64,000 nt of DNA from Chlorophyllum brunneum (taxonomy: Eukaryota > Basidiomycota > Agaricomycetes > Agaricales > Agaricaceae): the NCBI GenBank assembly GCA_963576785.1, contig OY756147.1:744001-808000 (forward strand). Direction: 5' to 3'. The first letter of the stretch is position 1. The number at the start of each line of letters is the position of its first letter. The notes under the pieces were generated by a model. It ran no database searches, was not told the DNA's origin, and worked only from the letters and a program-made list of their open reading frames with translations. A program made the translations under genes and the position numbers. Shown piece by piece: positions 9,617-22,343 of the stretch.

Positions 9617-10660
9617 TGTTGGAGATGTATAGATTACATTTCCATTTAGGTACCTCATGAAACGATAGTTTTTCCTATCTGATGTCCAACCAAGGAAAAT
9701 CATGAGTTCTAACTTTGCTGTCAGTTTATTGTCTCTTATCTCTTTTGGGAGAAAGACATAAGCACCACAGCCAAAGACTCTCTCTTTGGAGATGTCTGGA
9801 ATCTTCTGATTCAACACTTCATAAGGTGTTTTCCACATGAGCCATGATACCGGTGTTTTATTATAGATATGTATCGCATGATCTATAGAAAACTCCCACC
9901 AACCATCAGGAATACAAGCATGATGCCGCATGGCTTCTGCTTTATCCATTAGAGTTCGGTTCAAGCGTTTCGCTCGACCATTTTGTTGGTGTATGTGCGG
10001 TGCACTAGTCTCATGTATAATCCCTAATGAGCGCAAATGAGATTGCAACTCGTCAGTTGCATACTCTCCTCCTCTATCAGTGCAGAGATATTTTAATTTA
10101 GTCTCGTATTGAGTCTGAATTAAGGCAATGAAATTTTTCATTTCTTCTGCTGCTTCTGATTTCTTATGGAGGAAGCAAATCCATCCATGAGAGGAAAAGT
10201 CGTCCATTATGGTCATGACCCATTTAAATTTATGGTAGGAAAGAATCGGAAGTTCAACTAAATCCGAGTGAATTCTTTCGAATGGATGCTTTGTGTGTGT
10301 AGGGTTTTCTCTAAAGGGTTTCTGGTGCATCTTTCCCTTGGCACAACTGTCACAGACTGGTTTTTGCTCAGGAATCTGCACCAGAGTAAACCCAATCATA
10401 TTTTTCTCAAAATGATTGAGAATACAATTAGAGGGATATCCTAATCTTGCATGTATAACTTTGTAGCCAACGATCGGATCCGCAGTCATAGCTGCTTGTT
10501 CCGAATGTACAATTTTTGTATTCACAAAATGTAAAGTAGTGTTGCGACTTGCTGAAGGATATGCTTGAAGAATAGCATTTCCTTTGCTATTAACTACTAC
10601 TGATTCGTTGGCATCTGTTCTAACAGTTTTGCCATCTTGGCATAACTGTCCCACTGACAT
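9617..10660 (-). pseudogene. Integrase fragment of minus copia copy
   Basis: An open frame nearly identical to residues 1-345 of the plus-copy integrase. It includes both catalytic Asp regions and the same NGRAKR with Lys in place of the catalytic Glu. At 9617 it is cut by the nested insertion; the codons downstream of the cut lie at 2248 and below. It is separated from the protease frame by the same TGA CTA seen in the plus copy (10661-10666 on the minus strand). Confidence 0.9.
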
Positions 10661-10663
10661 TAG

Positions 10664-13074
10664 TCATTCAGAGGTTCCTTTTAGAAGGAAGACTGGATAT
10701 ATTAATATCTGCATTGGTTGAATGCTGTTAGTCTTCCTGTTATAGACTCTATGCTTAAGTATAACTGCGCCAAGACCAACCACATTAAGGTAGGAGCCTT
10801 GTGCTCCTACAGTCTTAATTGGGATTGAAACTTCGAGTTCTTTGAAGTTGATGAAGTCTTCCACATAAGGGGTATAATGATATGATACCCCTGAGTCTAA
10901 TAACCATACGTTACTATATTCTTCTAGTGGCATTATGATTTGATCATTACTTAATGATCGAGATCTTATTTGATCCAGTACTCTTAAATACTGATCAGGC
11001 ATATGTATTGAGAAACAAGAAAATTGAGAAGTGTTAAAACACTTCTTACTTATTGATTTATATGAAAATACATAATTATGGGATCCTAAAGATCCCGATA
11101 GCATATTCAAATGCCTGGCCCCCAACGTCCCTTCCCTTTGCCCTTGCCCTTCTTCTTGAGAAGACAGCCAGTCGGCATGTTGGTGACAGGACTGTGTATC
11201 AGGGTTCCTAGGGTTGCAGATGTCATAGGCAACATCCTGAGCCAGTGCCATGAGATCATCGACCTCTTGCTCACCTTCAAGCCACTTGAAGGCCTCATCT
11301 ACCAACACTGTAAGTATGGCAGGTTGCCTATAAGTGGTCTTATTTTTCTGAGTAAGAGAATATCTCTTACTCTGAAAGTGTTCCATAGGAGGGAAGGCCC
11401 GAGGAAGAAGAGGGAACTCCTCTTTATAGGTCCTAATGGCTGGAGCTACTATTTCCTCTGGAGGAGGAAGGTAGAATAGCTGAACCTCTCTGGGTTCAAG
11501 CGAGTCACCCTGGATGACAGAGTCCATGCTTGAGATCTTTACCACATGGTGCATAGCCAAATTAATTTTTGTCCCAAATTTGGGAGAAACCAATAAGGTA
11601 TATGGCAAACCAAGGGGTAAAAGAAAAGAAAAGTGGATGCAAGTCACATTAATATCGGGGTTATTATGCTTTAGGAACTATTTACTCACTCTTGTGTGTC
11701 CCTCACAGGTACAACCTGGGGGGTGACCAAAAGGAACAGAAGGTACACCAGGAGGTGTCACCAATCATCCTTGTTGGGTGCAGGAATAAGAGACCTCATG
11801 CATTCTTCGATCATAATAATCGAGAGCACATTTCTTTGCCATTTGCATGGGCAAAGGACTAGTGACACGGTTGTGCCAGGTGATCACCTGTTGAATCCAC
11901 AGTGAGTTTTCGAAGAGGGTGGTAAAACATAAGTTTCATGCTTCAGCATGCATCTTTTTCTCAAGCTCAGTATGAGTATTCTTTCGTGCCTGCTGGACCT
12001 TCTTGGGATTAACCCAAGTAACAGGCTTAGGTCTCTCACTCACTAAAACATGAGTGGTTGGAGGAGCGGGAGTGGGAGCGGGTTGAGGCATGTCCATGTG
12101 CCTCATCAGGTTGAAGGGGGTCATCCCCAGACCTGTGAAGTAATGGACTGCCAGTTCTGTGACAGTGGTGAAGCCCGCCATGGCTTCTGCCATGTAGGCC
12201 TGAGGTTTACCCTGGTGCTTCTTGGGCTTCTTCTTCTTCTTCTGGATGTTAATCCAGGTAGGAGTAGGCAGAGAAGGCTGAGGGGGCTGCCCACTCGGAT
12301 TGGCAGAGTGGCGAGGTCCTCTTGCAGGCTGGGCCCTGGTATTGCCTCCAGGTGGAAGCGGTTCCAGGGTGGTCCAGGGTGAGTCCTGGGGAAGTTACCC
12401 TGAGGGCGAGCTTGGTAGTTGGTGGTAACAGCGCATGAAGCTTATTGGTTAGACATAGAGGGTCTGGATCCTTCATGTCTTGACCACTCAGCATTTATAG
12501 CTTGCTGAACTACCTCCCAGGTCATATCTACAACATTGTTATTATTTGCCAATGTTGTTTGTACTACAGCATTCCAATTGGGTGGTAATATGTTCAAAGT
12601 GATCATCACACCAAGAACTTCTGGCAATTTTACCTTAGCTGTTTCTAATTGAGAAGCCATTGTTCTCAATTCAACTAGATCCATTACTGGATCTTGATTC
12701 CCAGAGATGTGCTTTCACAGCATCCTTTGGAGGATTGAATATACTGCAGCGGGAGAAGGTGTCCCAAAGCGGGTTTTCAAGTCATTCCAAAGGAATCCAG
12801 GAGCATTATGTCCATGGAGTAATAGGGAATCAGGTAAAGTGCCATTTATAACAGCCAATGCCTGACCTCTCAATTGTTCTCTCCTTCTATCCTCCTTCAT
12901 TAAGACGGCAGAATTTTTGGGGGAGAGATCTTGGTCTGTTACAGTTCATCCGGACTAATCAGAACCAGTAATAGATATGAGAGTCAAGGCATCCTGAAGC
13001 CTTCTAGGCCAGAATGCATAGTTCTTAGGCCCATTAAGCTTAGGCAAACTAGCAACGATATTATTGGTAGACAT
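10664..13074 (-). pseudogene. Gag and protease region of minus copia copy, with frameshifts
   Basis: This is homologous to 2982-5576. The gag start is the ATG at 13074-13072, but the gag part is split into several frames (12900-12715, 12684-12442, 12494-12249, 12193-11936) by frameshifts and stops. The protease frame 11647-10664 is open. At the position of the plus-copy TAG (3843) this copy has CAG, so the ancestral reading was sense. Confidence 0.88.
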
Positions 13075-13234
13075 AATATCTTCGTCGAGTGTATTTCTTT
13101 CTAGAAGAAAATTCTCATATCAGTAATAATCAAATTGCAAGGATAACTCTGTCAGGTAAAGCCCTATCATCTTATCTTGGTTAGAGGGGATAATAATGGT
13201 TTAACTATTGGTAAAGCTATCGGGGCCTATAATC

Positions 13235-13806
13235 TGTTGAGGAAATGACTGTAATGAGTTGTTTGCTGGGGGCAGCAGTAAATGCAGTGGGAGAGAATGT
13301 AGGGTCTACTCACTGAGATAATAAGCTTCTATTTGATACCTGTAGAAAGGTAATTCAGATAGACAGATATTGGTTATGAAATGGTCAGTGTCAGAGGTAG
13401 ACAAGTTATAGTCAAGGAGATCAAGACTGGTGTTGTACTCAAGAAGATAAGCGATGATGAAGAAGTTGTTCAATTGAACAAGATGCAGAACTAGGTCTGC
13501 TACATGGGGTTTATATATATATTGGAGCTTAGACAAGTCATACTACATAAAATACTAGGAATACATAGAATGTTCCTTATGACTCCTATTAACTGCAGCA
13601 TAGTGCCTCCGGAGTACTACAGAACATATTATACTAGTCATTGGTACTATATAGAATAATCTATCAAGTACTTATGACTCTCATTGCATGTAGAGCAACT
13701 CATAGGAAGTTACTATGGATTGAAGTTACTGGAAAGTAATGGATCAGTCTATTATTATCATAATAACTTCATAGTCTATTTCTAGAATATGTCCAAAACT
13801 TCAATA
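13235..13806 (-). repeat. 5' LTR of minus copia copy
   Basis: This 572-bp inverted copy of the LTR at 2249-2821 starts TGTTGAGG on the plus strand and ends CTTCAATA, where the canonical CTTCAACA has a transition. It is more diverged than the two plus-copy LTRs are from each other, as expected for the older host element. Sequence after 13806 is F-box gene intron. Confidence 0.93.
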
Positions 13807-14093
13807 GTACTGTTTAGTGAGGGGGCTCAGCACTTACTTTCGGACTGTTGCATGGTCAGTATACTCCAAAACTCCTCGATAAGCTCGACAATATACCTAA
13901 AATATTGAATCTTCGAGTGTTCATCTGGTCAACTGGAATTGGATTTGATAATGAAGTATCTGAACATTGCAAAATGGCAGATAAAGAATATCAGCTAAAA
14001 TTAGTCACAGGGTGGTTTAAAAAGATGAAGATATTAGAGGAAGCTTATTTTCAGGTCTGTGGCCAGGAAAATGTTCTGAAGTACAAGTTCTAG
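13807..14093 (+). pseudogene. F-box-like family 1, paralogue A: last exon (truncated by copia)
   Basis: 13860-14093 encodes the C-terminal exon of the same family as 31902-33094 and 34856-36048 (LRVFIWSTGIGFD, EYQLKLVTGWFK, LEEAYFQ). It is preceded by intron-like sequence from 13807 that aligns with the intron of the intact paralogues and ends CATGGTCAG at the splice acceptor. The first exon is not in the window. The retrotransposon LTR ends only a few bases into this intron, so the element inserted in the intron and the remainder of the gene should lie left of the window. The stop comes early compared with the intact copies. Confidence 0.85.
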
Positions 14094-15473
14094 AAATGAA
14101 ATGAACCAGGGCCAACTGCTGTTGGCCATTAGGGGCAGTATCTGCGCATGGGCTTTGTAAATGGTTTCCTTGAATACACATTGTTACAGCTTGATATCAG
14201 TGAGATTGTACAGTACACTGAAATGATCCCAGAAGCATTTACTCAGTTTTAAAATGAGTAGGAGAGCTGAGTCCAACTTACAAATCATTACATTAATCAT
14301 TAGTCATTGACGTACTAGAAACTATACATCAGCCATTGTTTCTTTCTTTTACCAGTCAAAATATGCCAGTGTCTTACTCCACATCAAAATATATCCAAGC
14401 TCTTCCGACATATAAAATGTGCCAGGGATGCCAAAAGGCCTTCCCTCTCTCTTGCTGACCATTTCATCCCCAGGGATCACGGTGCCCATAAAATCCCACA
14501 ACATCTCAACACCACATCTAAGGGATACCAGTGGTAACACTGACCATTAACACACACATCTGGTTGAACCACAACACACTATTGTTTTCGAGTAAATCAG
14601 ACCAGACTACATGTATTTATTATATCAAAAGTCTATATTTAAGCGGCAGATGTAGTTGCTTACCAAATAGTTATTGAGAGAAGCTTGCTAATATCTAATA
14701 ATGGAAGAGGTCAAGATATTATAGTAAAGCATGTTATTTACATAAGTGGAATTCCAAGTTGAAGTAGGGAGCATACTTATTGAGCCATCTTCCATAATCA
14801 GAGACTATACCCTAAGAATACCATGTACATTGTATACCATGAAAAGTGAGCACCAAAGCAGGTACATGTCCAACCTACTGGTGTACTTGAGCCTTCAGCA
14901 TGCCTGTTAACTCTGCTCAAGTGTGCTCAAATATGCTCAAGTATAATCAACTATGTCCCAACCCACTCAAGTATACTCAATCTTGCTTCATTACACTCAA
15001 TCTGTCCTGTGCATGCTTGTCAATCCCCCTTACATACTTGCATCTGCTCGAATACACTCAGCTGCATCTACAGAACATTATTATCCTTATCCTTCACTCC
15101 TGTAAATATTAAGTGTTAAATACCCCTACCACCACCACCAGTACAGAGTTAGAGGGAAAATTCTGAACTCACTATGATCTACACTCCCGTGCACTACAGT
15201 ATGCACCAATACACTTTTGTCTCGGAATTCTACTTATTTTCATATACCTCTCAGAAGCCACAGCCATGAACAAACATCACTATAACTTTAGGCACAAGAC
15301 TTATCCCACATTAATTCTTGTGCCCGAGGCTGTGGTAAAGTTCTCATTTGTGACTATGACTCCTGAGCCAACCAGGGCAAGGGCCAAGTTGTGAGAATAA
15401 CAATTGAACATTAACAAATGAAGCCTCCAATGTGCACACCTGCATTGTCACCTTTCCTGCTATGGATCCCATA
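14094..15473. other. Non-coding stretch between F-box paralogues A and B
   Basis: No gene is recognisable. 14350-14580 is a decayed homologue of the 3'-flanking block found downstream of the other family-1 genes (compare 23386-23560). 14910-15070 has an irregular run of CTCAAGT/CTCAATC-like short repeats. 15256-15340 contains nested complementary strings (CCACAGCC with GGCTGTGG, and GGCACAAG with CTTGTGCC) that could fold into a stem. The rest is AT-rich with nothing I can assign. Confidence 0.6.
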
Positions 15474-15796
15474 ATGCACACCTCCAAATCTAATGTCTTA
15501 CCAGAGGAGATCTTGTTCACCTCTCTAAAAGGAATATTGGTACCCTCTTTAACATATGTCTTGCCTCTCCATGTTTTGCCACTGAGGCCAGAAGGTCACT
15601 TTACTCGGACATCAGAATAGAGTCACCAGCATATGGGGATAGATCAGATCATTACAAGCTTGCACCTCCCATTGAAGTTGCAAGATCTACAAAGTTGTTC
15701 AAAACTTTCACAAATCATAATCCTTCTCTCGTGAAGCTTGTCCAGATCTTCACTTGTCAGGTTGAATTCACCCCACAAGATAGGTGTTTTCCAGCA
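15474..15796 (+). pseudogene. F-box-like family 1, paralogue B: 5' part, split by retrotransposon
   Basis: It begins MHTSKSNVLPEEIL, matching the MDASxDLPQEIL start of the intact paralogues, with a frameshift after about 30 codons. The frame then reads LFNICLASPCF, TEARRSLYSDIRIESP and STKLFKTFTNHNPSL, each recognisable in the intact copies. The match stops at the LTR boundary (15797) and resumes on the other side at 22344 at the next codons of the same gene. It is a disrupted gene; the element inserted in the first exon. Confidence 0.85.
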
Positions 15797-16229
15797 CAGT
15801 AACATGCAGTGACAGATGAATAATCTGACTTACTAATAGTTGGTTAGTTAGAATGGTGAAGTTACTAAGTAGAGTTGCTGTGAGTTGAGTAGAGCAAGTA
15901 GAATAATCAAGTAAATTGTCTGAGGAAACATAAGAAAATACATGCTGCTTTATATACTAAGTGTCTGGGTAGCAAACCCTAAGACCTACAAGTAATAACT
16001 ACACATAATGAGTCAGTAATGACTATAAAGTCCCTTGAAACACTGTAATATCATCAGTAGTGTTCAGTAGCATAATTGGAGCGACAGCAATCAGTCAGCT
16101 CATGAAATACATGAGTAAGAGATGCATAATGTGAGTCAGAGGGCACAGCCTTGATGATGAATATTAGATGAATAATATACTAAAAAGCTAGTCACATGGA
16201 ATGCAGCTTAGAAAGCACAAATGACAATA
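15797..16229 (-). repeat. LTR of older copia-type element (outer copy)
   Basis: This about 433-bp unit starts CAGTAACA and ends TGACAATA on the plus strand. It is repeated at 16272-16703 and 21912-22343 in the same orientation and is more diverged than those two are from each other. Forty-two bases separate it from the next LTR. The bases just outside it (CAGCA) resemble those just outside the far LTR (CTGCA), which may be a decayed target duplication. Confidence 0.8.
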
Positions 16230-16767
16230 ATAAAGAGTACCAAAACCTTACCAACTGTATGTTGAATAGTACAGTAACACATAGTGGCAGATGGATAATC
16301 TGACTTACTGATTGTGTGGATAGTTAATGGTAAAGTTACTAGTAAGAGTTACTGAGAGAGTTAAGTAGAGTGAGTAGAAATTGAGTAGATTGTCTAAAGA
16401 AATAAAGAGAATACATGCTGCTTTATATACTAATTGTCTAGGTTGCAAACTCTAAGACCTATGTGTAATAACTAAGTATAATAAGTCAGTAATGACTATA
16501 GAAGTCCCTTGAAACACTGCAATATCATCAGCAGTATCCAGTAGTATAATTGGAGTGACAGAGTATCAGTCAGCTCATGAAATACATGAGGAAATGGTGC
16601 ATAATGTGAGTCAGAGGGTGTAGCCTCAATGACAAATATTAGATGAATAATACTGAAGAGCTAGTCATATAGAATGCAGCTATAGTAAGTACAAATGACA
16701 ACACTCTTCCTAGCTCAAAGTGCGATATGAATTAAGTACCAAACTGAATAGGTAAATAATTGTGACA

Positions 16768-18430
16768 TCATTGAAATTTAATAGTATCCAGACTTTTTGT
16801 ACAGATGTTAATAGGGTTCTTCTCAGACTCCATATAAAATAGTTCTATTTTGCCTATCTCAACAAGTTCATAGATAAAATTCCAGTAAATCACAACATGT
16901 TTAGATCGATGTTCAACAACTGGGTTAGAAGCCCAGAAGGTCAATCCTAGATTATTACACATGGGATGTAGAACAGACTGTTTGAACCCAATCTCATCTA
17001 GCAGCTGATGAATCCAAATCAGTTGACAAGATATCTCACATATGGCAACATACTCAGTTTCTGTGGTTAACAGTGCTGTGATGGCTTGTTAGTGACTTAA
17101 CCAGGAGACTAGTCCATTGGCAAACAAGACTAGATTACCAGAAGTAGACTTATGTATAGCAAGACATCCTGCAAAGTCAGAATCAGAGAAGTCTTGAATA
17201 GACTTCTTTGATTGCCCATTAAAAACAGGGTATTAGCATTATATACTCAGAAGGTAGTAGCACAAGTATAAACTGTACTTGTAGTACTCCTCTGAAGGAC
17301 TAGCCATCTGCTGACTAAGTTTTACAATGGCATAAGTGATATCAGGTTGTGAGCCAATCATGAGATACATCAGGGACCCAACGAGTTGTTGGTACTTCTG
17401 GCAGAACTCAGGGTCAATAGTACTCTTGTAGGGCAGGAAAGCATATTCTACTGGAAAAAGTGTTTGAGTCAGCCTTATGGTAATACTAAATTTAGCAAGG
17501 ACCTTGTCAAGATATGAAATCTAATCAATGTAGATCTGCTTGTTCTTCCAGTCCTGTGAGATAGTCACACCATAAAACTCAGTTGTTTCTCTAAGGTCAT
17601 GATATTCCCATCATTCCATGAAGTTTTTCTTTATTTGGTAATAGAAGGGGCACTTCTTGCCCATAAAGATAACATTATCAATGTAGACAAGGGCAATCAT
17701 AATCAAGCCAGTCTTTGGACAGCAATTGTAGTATACTCCAGCATCAGATAGACATCACTTGAAGCCTATGGCAAGCAGTGACTTCATCATCATATGCCAC
17801 CAAGCTAAGCTGGCTTACTTAAGGCTGTATAATGCTTTTCATAACCTTCACACTTTATTTTGTCCAAGTATGAAGCCTTCTAGTTGTTCCATGAAGATTT
17901 CTTTATCTAGATTACCATATAAATAGGCAGTTTTTATGTTAATGCTTTCGATCTCCCAGTCTTCAACTGCTGCTAAAGAGAACAGGAGACAAGAAGTTTC
18001 ATAGCAGACAACTAGAGAGAAAAGCTTGTTGTAGCCGAGACCTTCCTTCTGTGAGAAACCTTTTACCACTAGTCAAGCATAGTAATAACCATCTGACTTA
18101 GTGTTGAAGACCCATCTATTTTTAACAATGTTAATACCCTTGGTAGGGTGGTCTACTAACTCATACATATTGTCTTTCCTGAGTGCATCAAGCTCCTCAA
18201 GGCATACCTTAAGCCAACTCAGCAGGTAGCAACTTAGCAAGGTCCCAAAATTGGACTGGCTGTGGTGACAGAGAAGTTGCACTGGTCTTAGAGAGGCAGT
18301 AATGGATTAACTCCATACCACCTTTATAAATCAATTGGCAAAGCTCTTCCTCACTTGGCTCAAGCATGGGTGAATCAATATCAATGTTCTGCTCATGTGC
18401 TGGCAGAGGAGGTTGCAGCCTGTCAGGCAC
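16768..18430 (-). pseudogene. RT/RNase H relic of older copia element
   Basis: On the minus strand 18282-17848 contains the RT N-terminal motifs (KNRWVFNTKSDG, VKGFSQKEGLGYN, INIKTAYLYGNLD). The remaining palm region lies in broken frames down to 17330. The RNase H end (FWASNPVVEHRSKHV, NPINICTKSLDTIKF) is at 16962-16768. Stops and frameshifts are frequent, so there is no functional frame. Confidence 0.85.
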
Positions 18431-19079
18431 ATACTCATTCTCTCCAAGAACACAATTACCAAGGCCTAGGGAGGTTTTAGGTCAGCTAGGGTTCTAGTAT
18501 CCTAGTCTAGGCTGACCAAAAGGTTTGTACCTTTCATAGTCCCTAAGGATATCTTTCGGGTGTCGGTGGTCACCATAGACATTTCCTTCTCTCTGTGGAA
18601 CCTGAAGAGTGGTTTAATCATAGAGTTTTCTTGGTATTTCAATGTCTGAATAAGAAATGAAGATCTCTTCTAGAATGGATATAGGAGTCCAATCATTAGC
18701 ACATGGATTAGGCACAGGTATAGCCTCCTCAACATCATCCTCAATCTTAACTTCTCCTGGAGGCCGAGATAGCATAGGTGGAAAGAGAGGTAGTATCAGA
18801 TTCTTGTAGGATAATCCAGAAGAAGATCCTCTAGAAGAAAAAGAAGACAGAGGTAACAGAGTCCACTCTCTGGGACTAGGAGTAGGAGTTTGTGGACAAG
18901 GAGGTAGCAGTGGTGGTCCAGCATATGGTATACTTGGACCAGATGGTCTTGGAACAAATCTGTTTCCAGAAGGGAGAGGATTTAATCCATCTCAATTATT
19001 GAAATTGCTATTATTAGGTGGCAATTGGCCTTGTCATTTGGACTGTGATGGATATCTAGGAAAATAGAGTTCATTGAAG

Positions 19080-20906
19080 ACAGTATAGGGGGAGACAAAG
19101 ATAGAATTGTTCTACTGATGGTACATAAACTTAAAGTTGCTGTCATTACCTGTGTAACTGATGAAGATCATCAATTCTGATTTGGGTGCAAGTTTATTTT
19201 GCTGCACCTCATCAGAAAGGTATATGTAGGCCCTACAACCAAACGCTCAGAGATAAGAAACATTAGGTTTCCTTCCAAACCATATCTTATAGGGGGTGAC
19301 CCATTTTAGGCACTTTATAGGTGTTCTGTTATAGACATGAGCAGCTATATCAAATGCAAACTCCCAGTAGTTAGCTAGAAGGCATGCTTCAAGTCACATA
19401 GATTGCATTTTTTCTAGAAGTATTCAATTAAGACATTTGGCATGCCCATTTTGTTAGTGAATGTGTGGCATACTTGTTTCATGAAAGATTCCTTTCTTAG
19501 CAAAGTAGTCCTTGAGTTTCTGAGACATATATTCTCCTCTATTATTAGAGTGCACTCACTTAATGCATTTGCCCATCTGGTTTGTCACCAGTTCAGCATA
19601 TACCTTGAAGGCATGTGCAGCATCTGACTTATTGCACAAGAAAGAAATGTGCATGGAGGAAGAATAGTCATCAAATAATGTCATAACCCATTTGAACTTG
19701 TAATAGAACAAAATAGGAAGCTCCTGAAGACTCAAATGGATCAATTCAAGGATTTTGGACATGCAAGATGTATTCTCATGGTAGGCCTTGTTTGGCAGCT
19801 TTCTAAGCACATAACCAGGGCAAACCTTCTGTCCTCTCAGTGGAAGTACTAAGACAGATTCTATATGTTTTGGCACATAATCCAGAGCCTGATTGGATGG
19901 GTATGCAAATCTTCGATGCCAGATATTATAGGATGTGGCATTTTTATTAATCAAAGCCAAAGAAAATTGAAGATCTCCATTGTGCAAGATGTGTATGTTC
20001 ACAAAGTGAACTTGGTTCAAAGAAGTACCCTAGCAATATTGTCTGCTCAGGAATGGTTTACTACAAATGTCACGAATGACGGTCTTTCCAAATCAGACTG
20101 GTTTTATCCATGATGGATCTGGTTGAGAGAAGTCTCATATCTAACTTTAGTATGCGATATACTGGGCAAAGGTACAAAGTATGCTACTGAACTTTGCCGG
20201 ACTCAAGTTTTACTTCTGTCTCTAAATAAACAGTGCCATAGGATCCGATAGAGAGTGTGGATTTATCTATGATCTACACTAATCCGAAAGAACCTTCAAC
20301 AACATCGACAAGATCCCTTTTGTTTGGAGTAATATTGAGGGAGGCACTGGAGTCCAAAAGCCATTTATTGCTCATTTTATGAGGTTGCCTATTTATTGCA
20401 CATCCACATGTGCTACTATAGCTATGTATTATTTCACACATGTTCTTCACTCTCGAAAATAGAGGAAAAAATATTATTTCTGAAATTTTACATGATCATG
20501 CATAGTTATATACATAGAGAGTCCAGCTATTTATCCAAAGATCTACATCAGCTGAAGTTGCACTCCATGTACCCAGTTGAGAGTCTTCTTGGACATCAGT
20601 GATGCATATAACACTTTTGCAACAATCTTCAGATTTGTGTGAAAAACTAGTGAGATCTGGCTTATCTGCCATTGCTTTATCAGAATAATCCTTATCCTCT
20701 GATCCCATCGACACTGCATCCTCCTCAATTATCTTGATAGTGGTCAGAGCTGGAATGCTCACGACTGGAGTGGCTGCCAAAGTGGCACCAAACAATTCGT
20801 CAACTTCCATGATAGAGGTAGTCCTTGAAGAAGAGGCTGGATAGGGGAGAGAAGTGTTTCCCATTTTTTTCTCATAAAAATCCAAGGCTTTTACCTTGGC
20901 AGCCAC
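19080..20906 (-). pseudogene. Gag-linker/protease/integrase relic of older copia element
   Basis: The minus strand has a protease-like WLLDSSAS near 20365 (Gly of DSGA changed to Ser). A pre-integrase and integrase start follow at 20020-19556 (WHRRFAYPSNQALDYV, WVMTLFDDYSS), with further integrase remnants to about 19080. The 136-residue frame 20906-20496 upstream of the protease has no recognisable domain and probably is the gag-protease linker. The domain order and minus orientation agree with the flanking LTRs. Confidence 0.78.
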
Positions 20907-21911
20907 ATACAGAGTGGGGTAGTGCTAAGAATCTTGAGATTTCTTCTTGGCAGGATTTGTCATCCATAAGAGAAGGGAAGGTGGAAGAGGTGCAGAGGAC
21001 TACACCTTGGTAATGAGGCTGCATGTACTCTTTTTTGGTTTGGTAGTTAATTTGGCAAAGCCAAAGTTAACTGAGTTTATGGTATATGCCGGTTGTCCAG
21101 TATTGTTTCTGGAGGGAGCTAGTTGCCCAGCATTGACCTCGTTAGTGCAGTTTTTGCTGCTGCCCCTTACACTATATTGCCTCTTCTTCTTCTCACTATT
21201 CTCCTGAGGCTGCTGCTGGCACTGCTGCTGCTGCAGAGATCACTGTTTCAGGTGCTGCTGAGGGTGCAACTATTGCTCTGGGTGTTGCTGCTACCTCTGA
21301 TAGCAAGGGAGCATGCCCTTGTGGTTTTATACTAGAGAATTTATTTACCAATTGGTTCATCTTAAATGGTTCATTTCAGCAGGAAGTTTACTCTTTATAA
21401 TTGAGTAAATGACATGATACATATAGATGTATACAGTATGTTCGATCACCTCCTGTCCTGTGGGAGGAGGGACAACCGCATAGGCAGGGATAAGAGTGTG
21501 TATCTATGACAGTGGAGTCAGCAGAAACTCATCACTGATGACAGAGATTCTGTCAGTAGAGACTAACACAAGGGCATCCTGCATCCAGTCTACCCACTCA
21601 TTATAATTGGCAGTTCTGGAGAGAATAGGGATAGAGCTAAGTACTATGGATATGGGGGAAGATATTGTAGTCTAAAAATGGACTTAATTAGTGATCAGAT
21701 TTGTGGGCAATCAGATCTGTGCCACTGCACTGTTCAAGCTATAAACCTATATATGGAAGCCTTCAATAGAGCGTGAAATGAACAAGTTGTGTTAGAGGGA
21801 TGAACTTGGAAAGACCATGCTCTATAGGACTGGTCAGATCAGCCTATCTATGACCCACTTGCAGCCAGTCATGGCGCATGGAGAGCAGGCAATCCAGGGC
21901 CCATAATAGCC
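20907..21911 (-). other. Leader/gag remnant of older copia element
   Basis: This stretch lies between the protease-side relic and the 5' LTR, so by position it should be gag and leader. I see no frame that I can align to Gag. 21180-21300 has CTG/CTC-rich low complexity. Confidence 0.4.
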
Positions 21912-22343
21912 CAGTAACATGCAGTAGCAGATGGATAATCTGACTTACTGATTGTGTGGATAGTTAATAGTAAAGTTACTAGTAAGAGTTACTGAGAGAG
22001 TTAAGTAGAGTGAGTAGAAATTGAGTAGATTGTCTAAAGAAATAAAGAGAATACATGCTGTTTTATATACTAATTGTCTGGATTGCAAACCCTAAGACCT
22101 ATGTGTAATAACTAAGTATAATGAGTCAGTAATGACCACAGAAGTCCCTTGAAACACTGCAATATCATCAGCAGTGTCCAGTAGCATAATTGGAGCAATA
22201 GAGTATCAGTCAGCTCATGAAATACATGAGGAAATGGTGCATAATGTGAGTCAGAGGGTGTAGCCTCAATGACAAATATTAGATGAATAATACTGAAGAG
22301 CTAGTCATACAGAATGCAGCTATAGTAAGCACAAATGACAATA
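21912..22343 (-). repeat. 5' LTR of older copia element
   Basis: This 432-bp LTR pairs with 16272-16703 (equal length, few differences by eye). Its left, inner side carries a primer-binding-like string and its right, outer side abuts the resumed coding sequence of F-box paralogue B at 22344. Confidence 0.88.

Larger units (their letters stand above)
9612..13806 (-). mobile_element. Ty1/copia retrotransposon, minus copy, 5' part (LTR, gag, protease, integrase)
   Basis: This is the other half of the minus-strand element, in the same family as the plus copy. It resumes within the integrase frame exactly where the left half stops, sharing the ATGGC target duplication. From right to left it has the 5' LTR (13235-13806), a primer binding site (13222-13234, decayed), the gag ATG at 13074, broken gag frames down to about 11936, the protease-region frame 11647-10664 (DSGVSYHYTP, so DSGA has become DSGV) and the integrase frame 10660-9617. 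It continues at 2248 leftwards. Its LTR begins in the intron of an F-box-like gene. Confidence 0.94.
16272..22343 (-). mobile_element. Older, degenerate Ty1/copia element with paired LTRs
   Basis: LTRs of 432 bp at 16272-16703 and 21912-22343 enclose a minus-strand pol relic. The family differs from the 1-13806 elements because the LTRs share no similarity. A purine tract lies next to the 3' LTR (16704-16716 on the minus strand), and TTATGGGCCC next to the 5' LTR suggests the same half-tRNA primer. Internal remnants are protease (20270-20370), integrase (19080-20020), RT (17330-18300) and RNase H (16768-17220). All are riddled with stops. Together with the extra LTR at 15797 it interrupts F-box paralogue B. 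Confidence 0.88.

Noticed and set aside
14910..15070. Run of CTCAAGT-like repeats, considered as a CRISPR-like or satellite array
   Set aside because: Units are irregular in length and sequence and there are no unique spacers of constant size. The genome is fungal.
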